Part shown: positions 1-9,000 of the stretch, one piece after another | How positions within the stretch are numbered: position 1 is the first letter of the stretch | Layout of the letters: each line of letters opens with the position of its first letter | From: Clostridia bacterium | GTDB lineage: Bacteria > Bacillota > Clostridia > Christensenellales > DTU072 | Length of the DNA stretch: 39,012 nt | Assembly (NCBI GenBank): GCA_017533005.1 | Contig: JAFXIQ010000021.1 | Coordinates: 1-39,012 of the forward strand | Reading direction: 5' to 3' | Made by a program: the position numbers and the translations under genes | The notes under the pieces: model-generated | Told to the model about the DNA's origin: nothing | Database searches by the model: none | What the model saw: only the letters and a program-made list of their open reading frames with translations

Positions 1-1
1 C

Positions 2-346
2 GTAAAAGCAAACGGTATAGAAATAATTAAAGCTGATGACGAAAGCGCTATTTGCAAGGCAAGCGTAGTTGACAATCATTTAAATGCAAACGACGCTGTG
101 CAAGGTGGAATGCTATATACTATTGCCGATTTCACTTTTGCGGTTCTTGCTAATCACTTGCACCCTATCACCGTTACGCAAAGCGCAAGCATAAGCTATA
201 TAAACGCCTGCAAAAACACCGCTTATATAACGGCTGAGGCTCGCGAAATTTCGAGAACAAATCACAACTCCGTTGTCGAAGTTATCGTAAAAGACGAGCG
301 CGACACTATAGTCGCAATAGGAATGTTCAATGGTTTCATAAGATAA
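2..346 (+). CDS. PaaI-family hotdog thioesterase, 3' part (start outside window)
   Basis: The frame is open from base 2 to a TAA at 344-346, so the gene begins upstream of the window. The first possible internal start (GTG at 98) falls inside the conserved core and is not the real start. The visible 114 residues contain NANDAVQGGMLYTIADF, which matches the PaaI/YbgC-type hotdog signature (N-x-x-x-x-x-GG-x-x-x-x-x-x-D) with the helix Asp, followed by the strands typical of the fold. Family members hydrolyse acyl-CoA thioesters in the cytoplasm, often phenylacetyl-CoA or related products. The substrate here cannot be told. The gene is followed at once by a strong hairpin terminator. Confidence 0.8.
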   Translation, partial: VKANGIEIIKADDESAICKASVVDNHLNANDAVQGGMLYTIADFTFAVLANHLHPITVTQSASISYINACKNTAYITAEAREISRTNHNSVVEVIVKDERDTIVAIGMFNGFIR

Positions 347-373
347 AAAAAGCACTCTTTCGAGTGCTTTTTA
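347..373. terminator. Bidirectional rho-independent terminator
   Basis: The stem AAAAAGCACTC / GAGTGCTTTT closes a short TTTC-type loop and has T-rich tracts on both sides. It serves the thioesterase gene on + and the convergent giant-protein operon ending at 426 on -. Confidence 0.9.
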
Positions 374-385
374 TTATTTAGGGTT

Positions 386-411
386 AAGGGCTAAACAGCC
401 CTTTTTCTTTT
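386..411 (+). terminator. Second hairpin terminator, + orientation
   Basis: The stem AAGGGCT-AAAC-AGCCCTT is followed on + by TTTCTTTTAT. On - it has no T tract after it. It looks like a back-up terminator that keeps + transcription out of the convergent operon. Confidence 0.7.
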
Positions 412-425
412 ATCTATAAGACTAA

Positions 426-3050
426 TTAGTCGTTATAGGTAGGACGTTTTCTCAACATAAAGAAGAGTGAGCTCGCTATTGCTAGTCCTGCAATGCTTGC
501 CATCATTATCCATAGCCACGTAAAGTCGGCTTTTTCTTTTATGGTAAGTACGGTCTTGTATTCCGTGCTTGCATAGTTTTCGTCGCCTTCGAACAATACT
601 ACTACGGTATATCTGCCGGCTTTAGTGGGCATTGTGGTAAGTTTTTCTCCCGTTGCCGTTAGATAGTAAATCGTTGCCTTGTCGGGGTCATCCATGCCTT
701 CTATAACTGCGAGTAGTGAGCTAGGATTGCTGATATCTTGCTCTAATTCGCCTACGATATCAATAACGGGTGTAGCTTTATCAACGTAGAGTTCAATCGT
801 TCCTTGAATCATAAAGTTGGTTTCTGCGCTACCTACGTAATAGTCATAGAAGTTGTCTTCGTATGGAACGAATATCCAATTGTAAGTCGTTACGCTTGGT
901 AGTAGCGTTTGACCTTCTACAAATCTAACTTCGCCTAGGTTGCTATCGCAAGTTAGTTTAGGCATTTCGTCACCATAGTGTAGATTGGTTCTTATCGGGT
1001 CTACCTTCACCGTATATAGGCTTCTGTTGATTGTTAATTCTAGCTCAACTTCTCTTGATACGTAGTTGGCTTTTTCAACAAGTGCTACTACTCTATAAGT
1101 TCCTGGGGCCGTGAAGTAAGGTGCTGCTTCTTGTCCATTATACGTTACTTTATAACCATCGCCCAAGTCGCCAAGAGTTAAGTAATGTTTCTTTCCGTCG
1201 TAGGTTATTCCACCTTCGATAGGCGTGAAGGTTATTTCCGGCATAATTGCAGGAGCTATACGGTAGAAATCACTCGTATTATTTACTAGATAGTAGTTAT
1301 CCATATTGAGCGTTAGAACTGCACGGTATCCCTTTTCGTGGTCTGCCGTTGCGTTCATATTGTCACCGTCATAACTCAAGTCAACGTCCAAACGGTCGCT
1401 ACCGATAAGACCGGTGATTTCGTAACCAATAGTCTTGGTTTCGCCGTCGTAAACCCCGTTGCTTGTCGAAGTAAAGAATGCAATAAGTTTCGCTCTTTCT
1501 ACAACGTATTTTACGGTTTGTGGGTTAAATATCGTACTATAGTTAGTGCCTGCATCTAGCGTTCCTTTGCCTATTTCATAGCTGTTGACGTTTACTGCAC
1601 CTAATAGCAATTTGCCTGCCCACTTGTCACCGCTAACGATTAGCGAAGGTGCCGTCGTAGAATATTTATAGCCGAATAATGCTCTAGTATAAACTGCATT
1701 ACCATCGATAGAAACCGTGAATTGTAGTTTCTTAACGTCAATAGCTTCTTTATGCGTTACTCCGTGTTGTGAGTAGTACAACTCGTTGGTTTCGGGATTT
1801 AGATATGCTAGTTGGTTCATTCTTCTAATCACGCCGGTGGTTAGGTTAATTCTGTACTTATTACCGTCGGTTGCGGTGAATTCGCCGATATTGTTACCTT
1901 CTACAATAGTGATTGTAGACATATCAACGTAAATCTCTTTTCTAGCTCCGTTGTCGTAATATACAAAGCTGTTTCCTAGCGCGCCAGAAGTTAGTTGTAG
2001 CGTTAACGGTTGCCATACCATTCTATTATCGACGTCAATTCTAAAGGTGATGCCATCGATGGTCATCGTTCCTATAGTATCGTCGCCTTCATAAATAGAA
2101 GTCATATCTCCAAAGGTAAAGCTTGCAACTTTTGCAGTGCCGTCGTTTGCCGTATAGCCGAACTCGCCCTTGGTTGCAATAATTGGGTATTTACGCATTG
2201 CAACGCCGGAAATGAAGTTTACGTCGTAGACGTAACCGTCATCTGCGCGATACAAGCCTTGTGTTTCGTCTTCGCTCAATGAATAGAAGTTGTTGAAGTC
2301 GATATAAATCAAGCTTGTTCTGCCTGCAACTTCATATTCTAGAACGCCTACTTTGTTGTAGATATCATAAACTTCTTCGTCAAGAGCAATCTTGCCTGCA
2401 GAAAGATTTACGATATAAGTATAGTTTCTGCCGTCTTGGGTGATTGTATATCTACCAACGCCCTTTTCTTCATCCGTGAAGTTAATTCTTGAGTAAACTA
2501 TTTGTGTGACGCTTACGTTTCCGTTAGATAAAACTTTACTGAAGAAGTAACCGTCTCTAACAGTATAGTTGTACTTGCTATTCAAGTTGCTTGCTCTATG
2601 CCATGCTAAATCGTTTTCTAAATCAATTACGTAGTCGATTCCGTTAGAAGCTTTATAGTAAACTTCGCCTTCGGTTGCGCCTATTGCCTTGTAATCAATA
2701 ATTGCATTTACAAGTTGTCCGTCGTTACTATAATAATTGAATTCGCCTTCTACAACTTCAAGTTTGATGTTGTAATAGTCGCGCCAAGCTTTCATTGAGC
2801 CGGTTTCTATTGAATATACGTATCCGTCGTTTGCTACGTAATATGCTTGTGAAACGTCGATGACTTCACCCGCGGTGAGTCCTGCTACCGTGGAATATAC
2901 ATAGTATGTTACGCCGTCTAGTACGTAACTATAGCAGTATGCAATAGACGTGCCGTCGGTGGGTAGTCCGTCGTAAATCTTGCCTTGTCCGTAAATCGGT
3001 GTAACCGTTACTTCTACAGCTTTGATTTCTAGAGCCTTTTCAAATATCTT
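426..3050 (-). CDS. C-terminal, membrane-anchored part of the amber-split MBG repeat protein
   Basis: This 874-codon stretch is in the same frame as the 2482-aa gene before it and is separated from it only by TAG at 3051-3053. The first ATG is at 2795 (789 aa). It has no Shine-Dalgarno sequence, and there is no GTG or TTG with one between the TAG and that ATG, so independent initiation is unlikely. From the TAG onward an MBG-like unit finishes. About twelve short units of the form G-x-(F/Y)-x-x-x-(D/N)-G-x-x-Y-x-(I/V) follow (roughly 2870-1720), then further MBG-type Ig-like domains (YDG motifs, e.g. GVYDGETKTIGYEI, GGITYDGKKHYLTL). It ends in a single membrane segment (WLWIMMASIAGLAIASSLFF) and a basic tail (RKRPTYND), which is stop-transfer logic. 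It is either the anchor module of one 3357-codon protein reached by readthrough or second-site suppression, or a pseudogene fragment. The start at 3050 is an open-frame limit, not a start codon. Confidence 0.75.
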   Translation of the reverse strand, partial: KIFEKALEIKAVEVTVTPIYGQGKIYDGLPTDGTSIAYCYSYVLDGVTYYVYSTVAGLTAGEVIDVSQAYYVANDGYVYSIETGSMKAWRDYYNIKLEVVEGEFNYYSNDGQLVNAIIDYKAIGATEGEVYYKASNGIDYVIDLENDLAWHRASNLNSKYNYTVRDGYFFSKVLSNGNVSVTQIVYSRINFTDEEKGVGRYTITQDGRNYTYIVNLSAGKIALDEEVYDIYNKVGVLEYEVAGRTSLIYIDFNNFYSLSEDETQGLYRADDGYVYDVNFISGVAMRKYPIIATKGEFGYTANDGTAKVASFTFGDMTSIYEGDDTIGTMTIDGITFRIDVDNRMVWQPLTLQLTSGALGNSFVYYDNGARKEIYVDMSTITIVEGNNIGEFTATDGNKYRINLTTGVIRRMNQLAYLNPETNELYYSQHGVTHKEAIDVKKLQFTVSIDGNAVYTRALFGYKYSTTAPSLIVSGDKWAGKLLLGAVNVNSYEIGKGTLDAGTNYSTIFNPQTVKYVVERAKLIAFFTSTSNGVYDGETKTIGYEITGLIGSDRLDVDLSYDGDNMNATADHEKGYRAVLTLNMDNYYLVNNTSDFYRIAPAIMPEITFTPIEGGITYDGKKHYLTLGDLGDGYKVTYNGQEAAPYFTAPGTYRVVALVEKANYVSREVELELTINRSLYTVKVDPIRTNLHYGDEMPKLTCDSNLGEVRFVEGQTLLPSVTTYNWIFVPYEDNFYDYYVGSAETNFMIQGTIELYVDKATPVIDIVGELEQDISNPSSLLAVIEGMDDPDKATIYYLTATGEKLTTMPTKAGRYTVVVLFEGDENYASTEYKTVLTIKEKADFTWLWIMMASIAGLAIASSLFFMLRKRPTYND

Positions 3051-3053
3051 CTA
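3051..3053 (-). other. In-frame amber codon inside a continuous repeat-protein reading frame
   Basis: The minus-strand TAG follows ...ADSFSDV and precedes KIFEKALEIKAVEV. The same frame is open for 2482 codons before and 874 codons after. The flanking residues fit a single Ig-like/MBG unit, comparable to nearby units where a strand after the D-x-Y/F-x-x motif leads into an (I)KI linker. One base change from Tyr, Gln, Lys, Glu, Ser, Trp or Leu codons would give the TAG. Confidence 0.85.
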
Positions 3054-6000
3054 TACGTCTGAGAAGCTATCTGCGCCTGTGTTCTTGTAGCTAACTCTTA
3101 CGTCGTATACGCCGACTTCGTTGGGAGCGTAGCCTTGCCATGAATAGGTGCCAGCCAAGCAGTATTCGTAGGTAATTCTACCTTTGATTTCCGCGTTGCC
3201 TGCATTTGAAATATATGCTGTATTAGCGGCTACTCTTGCTCCGTTATAATAAACGGTCTTGACGTCAAGAGCAAGTTCAGGTGCAACGTTCTTAATCGTT
3301 AAGCAACCACTGCTCGTTGCTGACGTTGCAGCGTAGTTCTTTTCTATCGCGCAAGGTTTGAAGGAAACTTTTACGCCGTATGTACCACTTGCCGTAGGAG
3401 CCTTTTTACTGTAAACCATTACACCGTTAATGCTATAGATGAATTCTACTTCTATTGTAGAAACGCCTTCGTATTCGGTGATAGGTCCTTTGCTATCTGC
3501 AGAAGCTCCTCTAATAGTATAAACTATATCTTTTGCAGTTACTTCGTAACCAAAATCGAATACCATAGTTCCGATTTCGATATTAGGCTTGCGAGCAGTA
3601 ATTTTAATGACTTGTTCATAAGTCTTTTCACTAGCTTGATAGTTATCGTTGTCCGTAGGTTCGTATCTTACGAATACGCTGTAAACGCCTACGTTTGACG
3701 GTGCTGTAGAAGTGTAATTTTCTTCACCGGTTATCGAATACGAATAAACCAAGCGACCTTGTGGAATATCTTCAGCTGAAACACCTTCTTTAGAAACCGT
3801 TAAGCTGATAGACATGCCGTTAAATTCTGCTTCTCTCGTTGGAATAGTATTCGGGAAACGAACTGTTGCTTTAGAAATATCCATAGCGCCATTGTATACT
3901 TTTGAACCCGATGCGTAATAGTTGTCGTTTGCGCCCGGTTCATAAGTCAATACAACGTTGTACGTTCCTGCATTTCTAACAGAACTATCTTCGCCCAAAG
4001 CGTTTACGTATTTAACGCTAACAACACCTTGTGGGCTCAATGAGTTATTCAATATCAACGACGGTGTGTTGTTAATACCTGTAACAACGATTTCCGTTGA
4101 CAAATCAAACGCGTGGTTTTGTCCGTCGTAAACTCTTCTTCTCTTGTTACCTACGTCACTCGAATCAAATACGATTCTCATATTATTGACAAGGTTATAT
4201 TTTCTAATTTCGATAGCGTCTACGAAGTCTTTTATAGTTTGAGAATAATCTTCACTATCAGGAGTAAAGATAACTCTTATCATGTACTTGCCTGCATCCT
4301 TGGGTGCAGGAAGTAGGTTGCCGTTTTCGTCAACAGGGTTACCCAATTCGTCAACGGGTTGACCATTCTTACCGAAGTATTGGATTTCAATTGTGCCCGC
4401 CGGCGTGGAACCGTTCTTTCTATCTGTAACTGTTACGTTTCCAACGGGGAAGGTTATTTGTTCGCCGTTAAATTCAACAGAATAAGCTGAAATACTAATA
4501 TCAACGATACCTGCTCTGATTTCTAGTCTTCTTCTCAAAACAACCGTGCAGTTAGTATAGTTGTCGTTTTCATCAGCATAGTACGTAACTTCTATATCAT
4601 AGAAACCTTTGTTCTTAGGCGCATCGTAAGACATATCGCTATCGTCTATGTCTGCGTCAGATGCGTTCTCACCTTCGCTAGGCGAGAAACGATAGCTATA
4701 GGCATATCTTTCTATTGGCGTATCGCCACCTTCTATAGCATCTGCTATTGCTACGATGCTAGAAACATCGATTCCATATCCGGTAAACTCAGCTTGAACG
4801 AAGCCCATCGTGATTTTTGGAGCTACTTTATTGATTATAATCTTTGCAACGCTTAAGAAATCCGTCTTGGTTCTCTTATAATTCGTTTCATTTTCATCTG
4901 GTGTAAAGGTTACTTCTACCAAGTGTTCGCCTGCGCTTAACGGTGCGTAAACAGACCAGTTACCTTCGCTCTTGTGCAAATATCTATAGCTTACCGTTCC
5001 CATTGGGGTGGCACCACCATCGATTCCTTTGACAACAGCTGGTGCTGCTTCAACTCTGTTACCCGTATAATTTGCAGTAACTACTTCTAGCTCAATAGTA
5101 ACTTCGCAAGGATTGATGATAAATGCAACTTCTTCGCAAATAAATTCATAGTTCTTTGCGTTACCCATTTTCATAGGAACTGCATAGGTTCCTGCTGTCG
5201 TTAGTTCATTGAAACCACCGTTTACATAATCAACGTACGGAGTTTCGTAGTCATCTTCGTTTTCAAGCGTTGCGAAGCTTTCGCCATAAGGGAATTCCGT
5301 CTTGCTAAAAATCTTATAATCAACAGGATTGACTTCGCCATATTCCTTTATAATTTGATTTTCCGTATCCGTGCTCGTTACGTAAATTTCAATTACTTTT
5401 TTAACAACGTTAAGCTTTCCGGGTTCAAATTGAATATCGTAGTTATTGAAATTTTCACCTTCAGCATAACTATCTTCATTGAGATAAACGCCTACTTCAT
5501 ACTGACCGACGACTTTCATAGTCTTGCTATCGTAGTCATTGGAAATACCATATTTTATTATAGTAGACGGATCGTCTTCTTTAACACTCGTTTCGTTTTC
5601 GCCTTTTACTGCGGTGTAAGTATATACGATGTTAGGTTCAGTATCTCCATATTCAATGAAAACTTCTTCAAAAGAAATTATCATCGTTCTCTTTCCTACT
5701 GTGAACGTAACTTTCTCTTTGAAAGCCATATATGCTTCTGAAACGTTATTAGGATTGACGTAACCACCATGCGACAGTTCAATATCCGAAGTACCTACGT
5801 TTCGTATTTGAACGCTTCTCGTTTGTGCGTTAGTACCCATTGCTATTTTAATAACATCGGTATTCGAAGAAGTTATATTCATAACTACGCCACTATTACG
5901 TTTAAGCGACTCTAGTGCTGGGGCTAGTATCACGTCGTTCATGCCATATACGTAGCTAGCGTTAGCAAGACCTGGTGCTGAATCTTCGTGTTTCAAATAA

Positions 6001-9000
6001 ATCGCATACTCTTTATCTGTATCTTTTCTTTCGTAGTTTTTATAGTTACCAATGTTATAATAATAGGTTTCTATAGTACTACCCTCGCCAACGAAGACAT
6101 TACCATCAAGTCTCTTCATTACAACGTCCGTCATGGGGTCTTTCGCAAGCTCGCTATCATGTTGTTCAGCATAAATCGTAATGATACCCGCGCCTTTGTA
6201 GGTTATAACCGCCTTGGTATAAGCGTATCTACCTTCTTTCCAAATGTTATAAGTGATGGTTTGAATACCCCATTCTTGCGCGCCTGCAGGTACGTTCATA
6301 ATCATATCTGCAACGATTTTAACTCTTCTAGGCTCACCTGGATATTCCTCAATTTCCTCGGGGAAATTCGCAGTAGTTCTTGCTATAACGGTTATCGTTT
6401 GATAAAGCGTTGAATTAATTTCATAGTCTGCAACGTAAGTATATGAAGAACTTCTCGTAGCGATAGTTTCTACTAAAAGTTTGTTCTCGTTTTCTTCGCA
6501 TTCCATCGGGTCTAGCAACTCAACCATTTGTTCAATAGGTGTAATTGCGAACGTTTTAACCCTTTCACCTTTGTAATTGCCTTTACCGGTTATGGTTACG
6601 GTACCGCCGGCAAGAACGTTATAGTTCAAGACGGTACCCTCGTCGCCATAGCTGACTTCATAGTCCTTGTTTTCTATAAGTTCATTTCCACGTACTTTAA
6701 CACTATTAATTCCAGGAGTTATTTTTGCGCCAGTATAGCTGAAAGTATTACCTACCAAAGTAATAACAACGTTTGCGTCGGATTCTTTCTCGATATCTAA
6801 TTCTTTAATAGCGAAATGTACGTCAATTTGTCCACAGTAATTACCTTGACCGGCAAACGTTACAACACCAGCAGATGCTCCTGCGTTAATATTTTCGCCC
6901 CAACTAACCAAATAATAATCGGCGTTTCCTTGATATTCGCCTTGATACGTCAAGTTAACTTTACGGACTTTATCCCTAATATAAACGGTTCTGGTTTTTA
7001 GATAACCATTTCCATCAGTCGCTCCACCGTAATCGTTCAGCGTATAGATTGGTAAAATATCCCCATTCTTTTTACTGCCATTATACGTTACTATTTGTTC
7101 GTTGTACGTAGTCCAGTCTGCGTACGCTTCAAATCTATCCGTATCAAGTACTTTGGGAACAATGGTAAAGTATACTTTAATGGTGCCGTAGAAATTAGCA
7201 CCTGCGCCTGCGTTTTGAACTCCGGCCATTTCAATTTCAACGTAGTTAATGTTATTAACTCTGTCAACGACTAACACTCCACCTTCATTTCTATACGCAA
7301 CGTTTGTGTTGGTACCATAACTCGCAAATGTGTCAGTATAGTCTTTCATTTTTTCAAGCACCATATCTTTACCATTAAAATTGATTTTAATGGTATCGGG
7401 CTCAGGCTTAATCTGTGAACCCGTATATTCTTCTTCGGTTTCTAATCTATATGCCGAAATGTTTTGATCTTCAATGCTCCTTGCCGTGATATAGAAATAT
7501 TTAATAATTTCTCCCGTATAGTTGCCTTTACCGGTTATGGTAACGACCGCGTTCTTGGTTACGTTTACGTTAGTATCTTCTCCACCGTAAGTTACTTCAT
7601 AATCGGTATTTAGCACCATAGTGCGAGTGGTGTTTCCTTCGCCGAAATTATTATCTTTGACCGTTACGCTCGGCGTTATTAATTCACTGGTATAGATTTG
7701 ATTGGCTATATTGCCTACTACAACGTCTTCTCCAAAGGGCTTGGGGTTTATCGTAAATAGTATCGTAGTATTGCCTGAGAAGTTGTTACCGTCTTGGGTC
7801 GCTACGACTTTAATGGTCGCCGAATCGGTAACGTTAACGTTGTTGCCGTATTCGGTATAAGTATTGCCTTGTCCATTGGCAGCTTGATTATAGTAGAAAT
7901 AACCTGCAACGAAGCCCATTATAACGTCGTTGTTCTTTACTTTTACTATGCTATCAATAACGGGTTGCAATTCTTCTTGAGTATCGTAGTCAGATTTCAC
8001 TTGATTATTAACGAGAATGTAATAAACTGCTTGTTCCGTCGTCCAACCGTATTGTGAACCGATTAATCTCCACAATCTTACGTTTGTATCTCTGACTATG
8101 ATATAATCGGGATCGGGAGTAAGTGCAACGCCGGTATAGGTTAATTCTTCGTAGTATCTTTCCGAAGTAATCGTACCACTACTTAAATCTCTCTTCCTAA
8201 TATCAAAGGTTATTGTCTTTTCCCCTGTGAAGTTGTGGCTGTTCGCGATAATTGTAAAGCTTGCCGTTCCAACGTTAACGTTATTGTTATAGATTACGGC
8301 ATCACCATCTTTCTTCAAACTGAAATATCCACCAAACGTACCTTCTTGTCCTGTACCTGTAATAGTACCTTCTGCATATTTGTCACCCGTATAGCCGTAC
8401 ATTTCTCTTAAACTAAAGTACTTGCTGCTAGATCCACCAGCTTCAGCTCCAGCTAAGAAAATTTGTTTCTTGCCGTCTAATTCTGCCGTAACATAAATGA
8501 CGTCGGGCGTAATTGCTTCACCCGTGTAGGTTGTTTTATATATTTCGAATATTTGGTCTGCTAGGTCCGCTGTTTGAACGACTTGCGCTATATTCGCCTT
8601 ATTTATCGTAAAGAATCCGGTGATGGTATCTTGAGACGTTCCGTCGGCTCCCGTGAAATTGTTCATGGGTTTAACGTTATATCTAGCGGTGTTGACACCA
8701 GCTACAACGTTATTTGCATACGTTATGTTACCATTTTCTACGCCATAGTCCGTACCTTGATTTAAAACGAAATTAGGTTGGGTTGCACTTGAGGCATTAT
8801 TGCCTATGTAAGCGTATAATTTCTTAGGAACGGGTTTTTGTTCGTAGCCTGTATACGTCCAACTCGATGGAGAACCATCTTCAACGTCAAAACTGATTAT
8901 CTTGTGATTGGTTCCGGTAATTATTTTGCCTTCTATTTCAAAGTTTATTTCTGCAGAGCCCAAAACAACAGTATAACCCGCTACCGTATTCGATTGAATG

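Noticed and set aside
3051..3053. Genome-wide reassignment of UAG to an amino acid as the explanation for the in-frame TAG
   Set aside because: gatC ends in TAG at its normal length (93 aa, at 36456-36458), so TAG works as a stop at least there. All other complete genes end in TAA, which leaves the general question untested.
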